The notes: generated by a model from the letters alone, not told the origin. A stretch of 64,000 nt of DNA from Pseudomonas defluvii (GCF_001695625.1 NZ_MBPN01000009.1:1-64000); one strand, 5' to 3'. Counted from the stretch's first letter, positions 1 to 9,345 are shown. Program-made: numbers and translations.

Positions 1-220
1 TATCTCAGGGTAGCGATGCGCCACTGTGGCGCCTCAAAAAATTCTTTCAACGCAGAACAGACTATGTTTAAACCGGCTTGTTCATGCGCACATTTTGTCG
101 AGAAGCCTTCGGGCTTGAACCCCGACAGGCATGGTCGTCTGGCAACCGGATCAGTATCCTAGCACCTCCTCGCCCGCAGACGCTAAGACCAAGCGGGCAG
201 TCCTACAGGTTGAACAACGA
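1..220. other. Leading non-coding stretch at window edge
   Basis: No gene is supported in the first 220 bases. The stretch ends at the first M16 peptidase gene and probably carries its promoter. A small hairpin with a TTCG tetraloop lies at about 103-116 (AAGCC/GGCTT arms). In related pseudomonads a divergent ftsY lies to the left of this peptidase pair, so the gap may be a divergent promoter region. That is inference from known gene order, because no ftsY codons are visible here. Confidence 0.5.
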
Positions 221-1576
221 ATGAATGCTCTAGCCCGCCGTGCCACTGGCCTGCTGCTCAGCACAGTTATTCTGCCGTTCGCGGCCTTTGCCGCCGATCC
301 GCAGCCCACTCACGAGTTCACCCTCGACAACGGCCTCAAAGTGGTCGTGCGCGAGGACCACCGCGCGCCCGTGGTGGTTTCGCAGGTCTGGTACAAGGTG
401 GGCTCCAGCTATGAGACGCCGGGGCAGACCGGTTTGTCCCATGCCTTGGAGCACATGATGTTCAAGGGCAGCGAGAAACTTGGCCCTGGCGAAGCTTCTC
501 GCATCCTGCGTGACCTGGGCGCCGAAGAAAACGCCTTCACCAGCGATGACTACACCGCCTATTACCAGGTGCTGGCCCGCGACCGTTTGCCGGTGGCCTT
601 TGAGCTGGAAGCCGACCGCATGGCCAGCCTGCGCCTGCCTGCCGACGAATTCAGCCGTGAAATCGAAGTCATCAAGGAAGAGCGCCGCCTGCGCACCGAC
701 GATCAGCCGACTGCCAAGGCGTACGAGCGGTTTAACGCGATGGCTTACCCGGCCAGTGGCTACCACACACCGACCATCGGCTGGATGGCCGACCTTGAGC
801 GCATGACCGTCGAAGACCTGCGCCATTGGTATCAGTCCTGGTATGTGCCGAACAACGCCACCTTGGTCGTGGTCGGCGACGTCACCCCGGACGAGGTCAA
901 AACCCTCGCCCAGCGCTTTTTTGGTGGTATTCCCAAGCGTCCGGTGCCCTCGGCCAAGCTTCCGCTGGAACTGGCCGAGCCTGGCCTGCGCCAGCTGACG
1001 CTGCATGTGCGCACCCAGTTGCCGAGCCTGATCTACGGCTTCAACGTACCGAGCCTGGCAACCGCCAAGGACCCGCGTACCGTACACGCCCTGCGCCTGA
1101 TCTCGGCCCTGCTTGATGGGGGCTACAGCGCCCGCCTGTCTACCCGCCTCGAGCGTGAGCAGGAACTGGTTTCCGGGGCGTCTACCAACTACGACGCCTT
1201 TGCCCGTGGTGACAGCCTGTTCGTGATTTCGGCCACGCCCAATACCCAGAAGAACAAGACCCTGGCCGACGTCGAGGCCGGTATCTGGAAGCTGCTCGAA
1301 GAGCTGAAGACCACGCCGCCGTCGGCTGAAGAGCTTGAGCGTGTTCGAGCCCAAGTGATCGCTGGGTTGGTCTACAACCGCGACTCTATCAGCAGCCAGG
1401 CCACCACCATTGGCCAGTTGGAGACGGTTGGCCTGTCCTGGAAGTTGATCGACAACGAACTGGACGAGCTGAAAAACGTGACCCCGGCTGACATCCAGAA
1501 GGCCGCGAGCACCTACTTCACCCGCGAGCGCCTGAGCATCGCCCACGTATTGCCCGAGGAAAAGGCTCATGAGTGA
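221..1576 (+). CDS. M16 zinc metallopeptidase, catalytic subunit (pair 1)
   Basis: This encodes a 451-residue insulinase/mitochondrial-processing-peptidase family protein. An N-terminal hydrophobic segment ending in A-F-A-A indicates export to the periplasm. The inverted zinc motif HALEH sits at residues 74-78 (H74, E77, H78), and a second glutamate lies at about E154, the spacing expected for HxxEH-x75-E. The start at 221 is preferred over an upstream in-frame ATG at 131 because only the 221 start puts the signal peptide at the N-terminus. Its last bases overlap the start of the next gene, so the two are probably co-translated. The neighbour lacks the zinc motif, so this is likely the active half of a heterodimer. 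The substrate is unknown. Confidence 0.9.
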   Translation: MNALARRATGLLLSTVILPFAAFAADPQPTHEFTLDNGLKVVVREDHRAPVVVSQVWYKVGSSYETPGQTGLSHALEHMMFKGSEKLGPGEASRILRDLGAEENAFTSDDYTAYYQVLARDRLPVAFELEADRMASLRLPADEFSREIEVIKEERRLRTDDQPTAKAYERFNAMAYPASGYHTPTIGWMADLERMTVEDLRHWYQSWYVPNNATLVVVGDVTPDEVKTLAQRFFGGIPKRPVPSAKLPLELAEPGLRQLTLHVRTQLPSLIYGFNVPSLATAKDPRTVHALRLISALLDGGYSARLSTRLEREQELVSGASTNYDAFARGDSLFVISATPNTQKNKTLADVEAGIWKLLEELKTTPPSAEELERVRAQVIAGLVYNRDSISSQATTIGQLETVGLSWKLIDNELDELKNVTPADIQKAASTYFTRERLSIAHVLPEEKAHE

Positions 1577-3065
1577 GCGCACGACTCCCCGTTACACCCT
1601 GATGGGCCTGGGTATCCTGCTGGCGGTGGCACTGCTGGCATTCTTCCTGGCCCGCCCTGCCCAGTCCGATAACGCTGCAGTCGCAGAACAACCGGCGGCA
1701 AAGCCAAGCAATACCTTGCAGTCGCTGGCTGAGCTCGACGACAAGGCGCCGAGTCGCCGCCAACTGGATATCCAGACCTGGAACACCGCTGAGGGCGCCA
1801 AGGTGCTGTTCGTCGAAGCCCGCGAGCTGCCGATGTTCGACCTGCGCCTGACTTTCGCTGCAGGCAGTAGCCAGGATGGCGATGCCCCTGGCTTGGCGAC
1901 CCTGACCAATGCCATGCTCAATGAAGGCGTTGCCGGCAAGGACGTCAGTGCCATTGCCGAAGGTTTCGAAGGCTTGGGGGCCGATTTCGGTAACGGCGCC
2001 TACCGCGACATGGCTGTTGCCACTTTGCGTAGCCTGAGCAGCACGAGCAAGCGTGAGCCTGCGCTCAAACTGTTCGCTGAGGTGGTCGGCAAGCCGACGT
2101 TCCCGAGCGATGCACTGGCGCGAATCAAGAACCAGTTGCTGGCGGGTTTCGAGTACCAGAAACAGAACCCCGGCAAACTGGCGAGCCAGCAACTGTTCGA
2201 ACGCCTCTATGGCAGCCACCCCTACGCTCACCCGAGCGATGGCAATGCCAAGAGCATTACCCCGATTACCGTCGAACAACTGCGTGCTTTCCATGCCAAG
2301 GCCTACGCCGCAGGTAACGTCGTGATCGCACTGGTGGGTGACCTGAGCCGCGAAGACGCCGAAAAGATCGCTGCCCAGGTATCTGCCGCGCTGCCTAAAG
2401 GCCCGGCACTGGCCAAAGTCGCCGAGCCGAGCGAGCCCACGCCGGGCGCCAGCCATATCGACTTCCCGTCCAAGCAGACCCACCTGCTGCTCGCCCAATT
2501 GGGCATCGACCGCAACGATCCGGATTATGCCGCGCTGATGCTGGGTAACCAGATCCTGGGTGGCGGTACATTCGGCACGCGGCTGATGAGCGAAGTACGG
2601 GAAAAACGCGGCCTGACCTACGGGGTGTACTCCGGGTTCACGCCGATGCAGGCACGTGGGCCGTTCCTGATCAACCTGCAGACCCGCGCCGAACTCAGCG
2701 AGGGCACCCTGAAACTGGTTCAGGACATTCTGCGTGACTACCTGAAAACCGGCCCTACCCAGCAAGAGCTGGACGACGCCAAGCGTGAGTTGGCCGGCAG
2801 CTTCCCGCTGTCCAATGCCAGCAACGCCAGTATCGTTGGCCAACTGGGCGCTATCGGCTTCTACAACCTGCCGCTGACCTACCTGGAAGACTACATGCAG
2901 CAGTCCCAGAGCCTGACCACCGAGCAGGTCAAGGCGGCGCTGAACAAGCACCTGGTGGCTGACAAGATGGTCATCGTTACGGCGGGGCCGAGTGTGCCGC
3001 AAAAGCCTTTGCCACCCCCTACAGACAAACCCGCCGAGCAACCGCTCGGTGTTCCGGAGCATTAA
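1569..3065 (+). CDS. M16 peptidase-like protein, non-catalytic partner (pair 1)
   Basis: This is a 498-residue M16-family protein with an N-terminal membrane or signal segment (residues about 12-30). The position that carries HxxEH in its neighbour reads N-A-M-L-N-E-G here, so the zinc site is missing. The C-terminal half keeps the R-G-L-T-Y-G-V motif (the R/Y pair known from partner subunits of this family), which contributes to substrate binding. It starts inside the end of the upstream catalytic gene (8-base overlap), which supports a stoichiometric complex. It is therefore best read as the regulatory or substrate-binding subunit of a processing-peptidase-like heterodimer. Its stop shares a base with the rsmD start. 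Confidence 0.88.
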   Translation: MSERTTPRYTLMGLGILLAVALLAFFLARPAQSDNAAVAEQPAAKPSNTLQSLAELDDKAPSRRQLDIQTWNTAEGAKVLFVEARELPMFDLRLTFAAGSSQDGDAPGLATLTNAMLNEGVAGKDVSAIAEGFEGLGADFGNGAYRDMAVATLRSLSSTSKREPALKLFAEVVGKPTFPSDALARIKNQLLAGFEYQKQNPGKLASQQLFERLYGSHPYAHPSDGNAKSITPITVEQLRAFHAKAYAAGNVVIALVGDLSREDAEKIAAQVSAALPKGPALAKVAEPSEPTPGASHIDFPSKQTHLLLAQLGIDRNDPDYAALMLGNQILGGGTFGTRLMSEVREKRGLTYGVYSGFTPMQARGPFLINLQTRAELSEGTLKLVQDILRDYLKTGPTQQELDDAKRELAGSFPLSNASNASIVGQLGAIGFYNLPLTYLEDYMQQSQSLTTEQVKAALNKHLVADKMVIVTAGPSVPQKPLPPPTDKPAEQPLGVPEH

Positions 3066-3658
3066 TGGCCAGTCCATCCGCAAAACCGGCCCGTGCCCAC
3101 AATGGCCAGGGCCAACTGCGCATCATTGGCGGCGAATGGCGTAGCCGTCGTCTGAATTTCCCCGACGGCCCAGGCTTGCGCCCGACCCCGGACCGGGTGC
3201 GAGAAACCCTGTTCAACTGGCTGGCTGCCTACATCGAAGGCGCGCGTGTGCTGGATGCTTTCAGTGGCAGCGGGGCGTTGTACCTTGAGGCGTTGTCGCG
3301 CGGTGCCGCCTCTGCGGTAGCGCTGGACAACAATCCGGCTGCGATTGCCAGCCTCAAGCAGAACCTGGAACTCCTGCGTTGCTCGCTTGGCCAGGTGATC
3401 CAGAGTGACGCCCAGCGTTACCTGCAGGGCGAGCCAGGTGCTCCCTTTGATGTGGTGTTTCTCGATCCGCCGTTTCACCAGGACCTGCTGAGCACGACCT
3501 GCAGCCTGCTTGAAGAGCGCCAATGGCTGGCGCCACGCGCGTGGATCTACACCGAGAGTGAGACCGCGCCGTCGAGCCTGCACATGCCCGGCAACTGGCG
3601 GTTGCACCGGGAGAAAAAGGCCGGCCAGGTGCACTACGCGTTGTGGCAGCGCAGCTGA
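3065..3658 (+). CDS. rsmD: 16S rRNA (guanine(966)-N(2))-methyltransferase RsmD
   Basis: This 197-residue SAM-dependent methyltransferase modifies G966 of 16S rRNA in the 30S subunit. The N-terminus carries the RsmD hallmark R-I-I-G-G-E-W-R-S-R-R. The SAM-binding motif V-L-D-A-F-S-G-S-G lies at about residues 62-70, and the catalytic D-P-P-F motif at 134-137 is typical of N2-guanine methyltransferases. The ATG overlaps the upstream stop by one base, so it is translationally coupled to the M16 pair. A strong GC hairpin follows the stop. Confidence 0.96.
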   Translation: MASPSAKPARAHNGQGQLRIIGGEWRSRRLNFPDGPGLRPTPDRVRETLFNWLAAYIEGARVLDAFSGSGALYLEALSRGAASAVALDNNPAAIASLKQNLELLRCSLGQVIQSDAQRYLQGEPGAPFDVVFLDPPFHQDLLSTTCSLLEERQWLAPRAWIYTESETAPSSLHMPGNWRLHREKKAGQVHYALWQRS

Positions 3659-3664
3659 TCGCAC

Positions 3665-3691
3665 ATCAGGCCCGCCGCTCGGCGGGCCTGA
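3665..3691 (+). terminator. Terminator after rsmD
   Basis: A near-perfect hairpin (CAGGCCCGCC / GGCGGGCCTG with a four-base loop) starts a few bases after the rsmD stop. There is no T-run, so it may work as a weak or Rho-assisted terminator. It separates the first M16-rsmD unit from the second M16 pair. Confidence 0.65.
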
Positions 3692-3777
3692 CACCTCAAT
3701 AACTATCTACACCCATCCCCTTTGGCAGAACACAGAAGCTACTCCGGCAATTGATGCCACTTTATGGAGTACTTCCC

Positions 3778-5130
3778 ATGATCAAAAAAACCTTGCGATG
3801 GGCGCTCGCCTGTCTTGCCCCCGGCCTGCCGCTATTGGCAACGGCCAGTGAACCCGCCCCCTTGCAGCACTTCACCCTCGACAATGGCCTGCAGGTTATT
3901 TTGCGAGAAGATCGCCGTGCCCCTCTCGTTGAATCGCAGCTGTGGTACCACGTCGGCTCCAGCTACGAATACCCCGGCCAATCGGGATTGTCCCATGCAC
4001 TGGAACACTTGATGTTCGAGGGCAGCAGCAAAATCGGCCCCGGCCAGATTGCAAAGATATTCGGCCGCATCGGGGCCACGGAAAACGCCTTCACTACACA
4101 TGACGCCACGGTTTTTCACCAGACCTTGCCCAGCGACCGGCTTGCAATCGCCCTGGAGGCAGCCGCTGACGCGATGGAAACTGCGCGTTTGGGCGCAACG
4201 GAATATGCGCGTGAGATCGAGGTAGTAAAGGCTGAGCGCCGCCGCCGCGTGGACAACGCGCCGATCATGTTGGCTCAGGAACGGGTCCAGGCCCACGCCT
4301 ATGCACAGAGCAGCTACCGGACGCCGACAATTGGTTGGGCAAACGACCTTGAACAGATGCGCGTCGAGGAGCTGCGGCAGTGGTATCGCGACTGGTATGT
4401 CCCCAACAACGCCACCCTTGTGGTGGTGGGTGACGTAAACCTTGAAACGCTTAAACCCTTGGTTGAGCGCTATTTCGGCGCCATTGCGCGCCGAGACACT
4501 CCGGTGAAGAAAGTGCCTCGCGAGCAGGGTAGCGTGGGCGAGCGTCGCCTGGACCTGCGCCTGCCCCAGTTGGAGCCTGGCCTGATACTGGCCTTTAACG
4601 TCCCCAGTGCTGCAACGGCTGAAGCGCCTCATCTGCCCCTGGCATTGCGCCTGATTCCTCAGATACTCACGGAAGGCTTCAGTTCACGCATGAACGCCCA
4701 ACTGATCCGTCATGAAAAAATGCTGTCCTATGTACAGTCTTCCTACGAGCCCTACCGGCGCGGCGACACACTGCTGACGCTGGATGCGTTCCCAAACCCG
4801 GCCACCCAGCCCGCATTGGCTGACGTCGAAATGCGGATCTGGGAAATGCTCGAAGCACTCAAGTCCACGCCACCTACAGCAGCCGAACTGGCACGTGCCA
4901 AAGCGCGTTTGATCGCTTCGCAGGTGTATGTCCGCGACGAATTGGGTGCACAGGCCGACGCCATCGGCGAGTTCGTCGGCAGCGGTTTACCGCTGACCTA
5001 CCTCAACGACGAAATCCAGGCACTGCAAGCTGTTACCGCCGAGGATGTTCAGCACGCCGCCCAAAGCCTGTTGACGCGTGAGCGTTTGACCATTGCCCAT
5101 CTGCAGGCCAAGGAGGCCGACCATGAATAA
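3778..5130 (+). CDS. M16 zinc metallopeptidase, catalytic subunit (pair 2)
   Basis: This encodes a 450-residue M16 peptidase similar along its whole length to the gene at 221-1576: the same F-T-L-D-N-G-L start of the mature domain, P-G-Q-x-G-L-S-H-A-L-E-H, and W-Y-V-P-N-N-A-T-L-V-V-V-G-D-V. The zinc ligands are H73, E76 and H77, with a distal glutamate at about E153. An N-terminal signal peptide ends near A-T-A-S. The start at 3778 is chosen because GGAG lies seven bases upstream. It overlaps the next gene and looks like the active half of a second, paralogous heterodimer. Confidence 0.9.
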   Translation: MIKKTLRWALACLAPGLPLLATASEPAPLQHFTLDNGLQVILREDRRAPLVESQLWYHVGSSYEYPGQSGLSHALEHLMFEGSSKIGPGQIAKIFGRIGATENAFTTHDATVFHQTLPSDRLAIALEAAADAMETARLGATEYAREIEVVKAERRRRVDNAPIMLAQERVQAHAYAQSSYRTPTIGWANDLEQMRVEELRQWYRDWYVPNNATLVVVGDVNLETLKPLVERYFGAIARRDTPVKKVPREQGSVGERRLDLRLPQLEPGLILAFNVPSAATAEAPHLPLALRLIPQILTEGFSSRMNAQLIRHEKMLSYVQSSYEPYRRGDTLLTLDAFPNPATQPALADVEMRIWEMLEALKSTPPTAAELARAKARLIASQVYVRDELGAQADAIGEFVGSGLPLTYLNDEIQALQAVTAEDVQHAAQSLLTRERLTIAHLQAKEADHE

Positions 5131-6565
5131 CCTCAAGGCACGTATGCGTCATGGCGTGATTGGCGTACTAAGCGTTGCGCTCTTCACCCTGATGACCTCT
5201 ACCGCCGCAACAGCAACGGACGAACTGTTCGGTGGGCTTACCTCGCCTCACGAGATTGATCTGCTCAGCCACCCCGAGATAAAGCAGGACATTCAGACCT
5301 GGCGTACCGACGCAGGCACTCAGGTGCTATTCGTGCATTCGCCTGGCCTGCCCATGTTTGATCTGGTGCTGAAGATTGATGCCGGCAGCGTCCGGGATGG
5401 CGACACGCCCGGGTTATCAGCGCTTACCGTGAGCATGCTCAACGAAGGAACCAAAGACTACAACACCGACGAAATTGCCGAACTGTTCGAGCGGCACGGC
5501 GCTAAGTTCTCGACCCGTTACGAGGCGGACTCTGTCTCTGTTTCGCTGCGCAGCCTGAGCGCTGCCGAGCACCGTATACCGCTGGTTGAGCTGTTCGCCG
5601 AGGTGGTTGGCAAGCCCGCACTGGGCGCCACTCAGTTGCAGCGGTTGAAAGGGGAGATGCTCAATCAGTTGAACGATGACAACAATTGGATGCCGTTTTT
5701 CCTGAAGAACGAGTTATATGCCCAGCTCTTTCGTGGCCACCCCTACGCCCAGCCGTCAGGGGGCACGCCAGAGGGTATTGCAGCGGTTACCCGCGAAGCC
5801 TTGCACAGGTTTCATAGCCAGACCTACACCCCCCAGAACATGGTCATTTCACTGATCGGTGATCTGGCGCTGGAGGAGGCCAAGGCCATTGCCGAAACCG
5901 TTAGCCAGGCGCTGCCCGAGGGGCCGGCTCAACCTCCGATTGCCAGTACGCCAGAAGCTGAGCCTGAGGTTCTGCATTTTGAGCGCCCGAATGCACAAAC
6001 CGATGTCATGCTGGCATTTCCGAGCGTCACGCTAGACGACCCGGATTACGTTGCCATGGAGATTGCCAGTATTTTATTGGGCAACCATCCCAACGCACGT
6101 CTGACGAATGAACTGCGCCATAAACGTGGGCTGACCTATGGTGTTGTGGCCACGTTCATGCCGTTCAAGGCAGGCGGTTCGTTGCAGATCAAATGGGATG
6201 TAGAGCCTCGCTACAACGAGGCTTCTCAAGCGTTGGTCAGTGAGATGCTGGAGACATTCCTGCGTAACGGCCCCACCCAGGAAGAGCTGGACCTGGCCAG
6301 ACAGCTATTTCGTAGCGAAGCGCTCAACTCAATTTCGGTCAACGCCCTCGCGGTGCGGAAAATTTCTGCCATAGGCTTCAACGGTAGGCCGCTTGATTAC
6401 ATTCAGCGGCAACAGGAAGAGGCTTTCGCCTTGACGCCAGAGGCTGTCAGGCTTGCCGTAAATCGCAACTTAGACCTTAAGAAGTCGGTGTTCATCAGTG
6501 TTGGTCCCGAGGTGCCTCAGGAGCCGTTGCCCGAGCTATTGTTGATTACACAAGCCGACGAATAG
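5123..6565 (+). CDS. M16 peptidase-like protein, non-catalytic partner (pair 2)
   Basis: This is a 480-residue M16 family protein without the HxxEH zinc motif (the equivalent stretch reads V-S-M-L-N-E-G). It retains K-R-G-L-T-Y-G-V in the C-terminal half. A signal peptide covers about residues 8-32. The start at 5123 is set by a perfect AGGAGG at 5111-5116. The gene overlaps the end of the catalytic gene, exactly as in the first pair. It is more divergent from its counterpart (1569-3065) than the two catalytic subunits are from each other, by eye. Probably the substrate-binding subunit of a second periplasmic M16 complex. Confidence 0.87.
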   Translation: MNNLKARMRHGVIGVLSVALFTLMTSTAATATDELFGGLTSPHEIDLLSHPEIKQDIQTWRTDAGTQVLFVHSPGLPMFDLVLKIDAGSVRDGDTPGLSALTVSMLNEGTKDYNTDEIAELFERHGAKFSTRYEADSVSVSLRSLSAAEHRIPLVELFAEVVGKPALGATQLQRLKGEMLNQLNDDNNWMPFFLKNELYAQLFRGHPYAQPSGGTPEGIAAVTREALHRFHSQTYTPQNMVISLIGDLALEEAKAIAETVSQALPEGPAQPPIASTPEAEPEVLHFERPNAQTDVMLAFPSVTLDDPDYVAMEIASILLGNHPNARLTNELRHKRGLTYGVVATFMPFKAGGSLQIKWDVEPRYNEASQALVSEMLETFLRNGPTQEELDLARQLFRSEALNSISVNALAVRKISAIGFNGRPLDYIQRQQEEAFALTPEAVRLAVNRNLDLKKSVFISVGPEVPQEPLPELLLITQADE

Positions 6566-6624
6566 TGGCGGTACAACGATTATGGTTTGTGGCAACTTAG
6601 TTGACGCCAGAAGAGGAATCGAAG

Positions 6625-7623
6625 TTGCCCCAGAGCCTCAATACACCCGTATTTCGCCCAGCCCCCGGGCTGGGCAACCCCCATCTGCAAACCTTGTGGG
6701 GACCGCTATGGCGCAAGCTCGCCCAGCCGTCACGCAGCCGTGAGCGACTTTGGTTAAAGGACGGTGATTTTCTCGACCTGGACTGGTACGGCCCGCACCG
6801 CATTGATGCTCCCCAGGTACTGCTGCTACATGGCCTGACGGGGTCCTCATCATCGCCCTATATCCTCGGCTTGCAGCAGGCACTCGCGGAGCAGGGCTGG
6901 GGCAGTGTTGCGGTGAACTGGCGAGGCTGTTCAGGCGAGCCGAACCTGTTGCCGCGCAGCTACCACTCTGGCGCCAGCGAGGACCTGGCCGAAGTCATTA
7001 CTCATGTGCAGGTTCAACGTCCCGTCGCACCGCTCTACGCTGTCGGTTACTCCTTGGGTGGCAACATACTGCTCAAGTACCTTGGGGAAACCGGCACGTC
7101 CTGCCCTTTGCAAGCCGCCGTGGCGGTTTCGGTACCGTTTCGCCTGGATCAGTGTGCCGACCGAATTGGCCAGGGCTTTTCGCGGGTGTATCAAGCCCAT
7201 TTCATGCGCGCGATGCGGGCTTACGTGAAAGACAAGCAGCGGCATTTCCAGCGCCACGGCCATCAGGAGGGTTTGTCGGCTATCGAGCGCCTGGGGTCAC
7301 TGGAGCATTTGCGCACGTTCTGGGATTTTGACGGCAAGGTCACTGCGCCGCTGAACGGCTTTGCCGACGCCCATGACTATTACCGGCGTTCATCGAGCCG
7401 TTACTTTCTCGGGGAGAATCGGACGCCAACGCTGATCATCCAGTCCAGCGATGACCCCTTCGTGTTTCGCCACAGCCTGCCGGGTAACAACGAGCTGTCG
7501 ACGCAGACCACTCTGGAACTGCATGCCCACGGTGGGCATGTCGGTTTTATCGACGGGAGCCTGCGCCACCCCGGCTATTACCTGGAGCGGCGCATTCCGC
7601 AGTGGTTGGCCAGCGGTGCTTAA
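6625..7623 (+). CDS. yheT: YheT-type alpha/beta hydrolase
   Basis: This encodes an alpha/beta-hydrolase of the YheT/EMB8 family, about 332 residues. The family signature G-L-G-N-P-H-L-Q-T-L-W lies near the N-terminus, and L-L-H-G-L-T-G-S-S-S marks the oxyanion region. The nucleophile elbow is G-Y-S-L-G-G-N, and an acid/His pair follows near the C-terminus (S-S-D-D-P-F and H-G-G-H-V-G-F). No signal peptide is seen, so it is probably cytoplasmic. The physiological substrate of the family is not firmly known; esterase activity is assumed. An in-frame TTG occurs directly after a stop at 6601, but the TTG at 6625 has a GAGG eight bases upstream and fits the family N-terminus better. It is convergent with, and overlaps by four bases, the sulfurtransferase gene. 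Confidence 0.85.
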   Translation: MPQSLNTPVFRPAPGLGNPHLQTLWGPLWRKLAQPSRSRERLWLKDGDFLDLDWYGPHRIDAPQVLLLHGLTGSSSSPYILGLQQALAEQGWGSVAVNWRGCSGEPNLLPRSYHSGASEDLAEVITHVQVQRPVAPLYAVGYSLGGNILLKYLGETGTSCPLQAAVAVSVPFRLDQCADRIGQGFSRVYQAHFMRAMRAYVKDKQRHFQRHGHQEGLSAIERLGSLEHLRTFWDFDGKVTAPLNGFADAHDYYRRSSSRYFLGENRTPTLIIQSSDDPFVFRHSLPGNNELSTQTTLELHAHGGHVGFIDGSLRHPGYYLERRIPQWLASGA

Positions 7624-8474
7624 TCGCCGGTGGCGACAGCGTTTTGCGGGTCGGTAATCCACTCGCTCCAGGAGCCGGCGTACAGCGTTGCCAGCGGGTA
7701 ACCGGCCAGGCACAGGGCAAACAGGTTATGGCAGGCGGTCACGCCTGAACCGCAATAGGCCACCAGGTTTTCTGGCTGACGCGCGCCCAGAACAGCAGCA
7801 AAGCGTTGGCGCAACTGCTCGGCCGGCAGGAAACGGCCATCAGCGCCCAGGTTATCGGTGAAGGCTGCGCATTGGGCGCCCGGGATATGCCCTGCGACCG
7901 GGTCGATAGGTTCTACTTCGCCACGGAAACGCGGCAAGGCACGGGCATCAAGCAAGGTCAGTTCCGGTGAACCCAGACGTTTGTTCAGTTGCTGCGCCGA
8001 AACCAGCATGGCCTGATCCGGTTTGCCGGAAAAATGTCCTTCTCGTTTTTCTGCGGGGTCCAGGCTCAACGGCAACCCTGCGGCGTGCCAGGCCTTGAGC
8101 CCGCCGTCGAGCACGTAGACGCCACTGCGCTTGCCCAGCCAGGCCAACAGCCACCAGGCTCGCGCGGCAAAGGCGCCCGGGCCATCGTCATAAAGCACGA
8201 CGTCACTGTCGTTATCCACGCCCCAGCTTTGCAGGCGTTCAATCAACCTCCCTGGCTGGGGGAGCGGGTGACGTCCACTCACGCCCTTGACCACCGGGCC
8301 GCTAAGGTCGCGCTCCAGATCGGCGAAATGCGCACCGGCGATATGCCCTCCGGCATAACTGCGCTGACCGTAATCGACATCGTCCAGGGCAAAGCGGCAA
8401 TCGAGCACCACCAGCTTTGGCTGTTCGAGCCGTTCGGCCAGTTGCTCAGGGCTCATCAGTTGCGCGAGGGGCAT
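7620..8474 (-). CDS. sseA: 3-mercaptopyruvate sulfurtransferase (tandem rhodanese)
   Basis: This is a 284-residue protein with two rhodanese domains. The first has a non-catalytic loop. The second has the active-site loop C-G-S-G-V-T-A starting at C241, the version typical of 3-mercaptopyruvate:cyanide sulfurtransferases rather than thiosulfate rhodaneses. It transfers sulfur to thiol or cyanide acceptors in the cytoplasm. The start at 8474 is chosen because AAGGAG lies six bases upstream; an ATG at 8480 would abut that ribosome site. It may share a transcript with the upstream TetR gene. Confidence 0.88.
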   Translation of the reverse strand: MPLAQLMSPEQLAERLEQPKLVVLDCRFALDDVDYGQRSYAGGHIAGAHFADLERDLSGPVVKGVSGRHPLPQPGRLIERLQSWGVDNDSDVVLYDDGPGAFAARAWWLLAWLGKRSGVYVLDGGLKAWHAAGLPLSLDPAEKREGHFSGKPDQAMLVSAQQLNKRLGSPELTLLDARALPRFRGEVEPIDPVAGHIPGAQCAAFTDNLGADGRFLPAEQLRQRFAAVLGARQPENLVAYCGSGVTACHNLFALCLAGYPLATLYAGSWSEWITDPQNAVATGD

Positions 8475-8525
8475 GACCATCTCCTTATTGTTCAAACTAG
8501 GGGTGAGTAGCAAAGGCTGGGGGCG

Positions 8526-9191
8526 TCACTGCTCCAGTGCCTTGTTCAGCGAAACGTAGAATTCTTCACACAGGGCATCCACTGCCGGGCGCGCCTGGGC
8601 GGTGACGAAGCCCAGCTCAAGTACCAGCACCTGATAAACGCCACGCTTGAACGCTTCCTCACTCAGGTGCGCGGAATGCTCGCGGGTCGTGCAGAGAAAC
8701 CGCACCCAGGAGGTCAGCACGATCCAGGCGTTGAGCGTCAGCGACTCGATCTGTACGGCGTCCATCGCAACGATGCCGGCTTCGACGAAACCGCGATAGA
8801 TCGCCTGCCCCTGCAGCAGGCAGCGTTGAGAAAAGCGGCGGTAACGCGAGGCCAGTTCCTGATCGCTGTCGAGCAGGTGCTCAAGGTCGCGGTGCAGGAA
8901 GCGATAGTTCCACATCGCGGCCAGCAATTCCTTGAGGTAGAAGCGCTTGTCTTCCACGGTCGCCATCCGCCCTTCGGGCGGGCGCAGGAAGCTGTCCACC
9001 TGTTCTTCGTACTGCGTGAACAATACGGCGATGATTTCCTGCTTGTTGGCAAAGTGGTAGTACAGGTTTCCGGGCGAAATCTCCATGTGAGCGGCGATGT
9101 GGTTGGTACTCACACTGCGCTCGCCTTGCTGGTTGAACAGCTCCAGGCTGTTCTGCACGATGCGTTCGCGGGTATTGATTCGTGGGGCCAT
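8526..9191 (-). CDS. TetR-family transcriptional regulator
   Basis: This is a 221-residue repressor-type regulator. The N-terminal helix-turn-helix includes I-A-A-H-M-E-I-S-P-G-N-L-Y-Y-H-F, matching the TetR recognition helix. The C-terminal all-helical part (from about residue 80) should bind an effector. It is divergent from the aldehyde dehydrogenase operon, and the gap between them holds a palindrome suited to a dimeric repressor. The simplest reading is local control of the calB-lipoprotein-GMC operon and possibly of itself. The effector is unknown. Confidence 0.88.
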   Translation of the reverse strand: MAPRINTRERIVQNSLELFNQQGERSVSTNHIAAHMEISPGNLYYHFANKQEIIAVLFTQYEEQVDSFLRPPEGRMATVEDKRFYLKELLAAMWNYRFLHRDLEHLLDSDQELASRYRRFSQRCLLQGQAIYRGFVEAGIVAMDAVQIESLTLNAWIVLTSWVRFLCTTREHSAHLSEEAFKRGVYQVLVLELGFVTAQARPAVDALCEEFYVSLNKALEQ

Positions 9192-9294
9192 GGGTCAGCT
9201 CCCAAAACATGAGCTTGAATGATTAGGCCCATCTTACGGTTTATCGACCGCAGGATGTACCCGGCCAGAGGCTTTTAAAATTGGTACAACAGTG

Positions 9295-9325
9295 CAATAT
9301 TAGAGCATTAGCTCTATTCATATTG
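9295..9325. promoter_or_regulatory. Palindromic candidate operator before calB
   Basis: An inverted repeat with arms TAGAGC and GCTCTA around ATTA (9301-9316) is flanked by CAATAT on the left and ATATTG on the right, three bases offset. It lies about 20 bases before the calB start and in the gap shared with the TetR gene. Its size and position fit a TetR dimer site that blocks transcription of the operon. Binding itself is inferred. Confidence 0.5.
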
Positions 9326-9345
9326 CCCCTGTCGTGGAGCACTGC

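Noticed and set aside
230..1582. Antisense frame opposite the first M16 gene
   Set aside because: Zinc-motif-bearing M16 protein on the plus strand accounts for the codon pattern; the opposite frame has no recognisable family.
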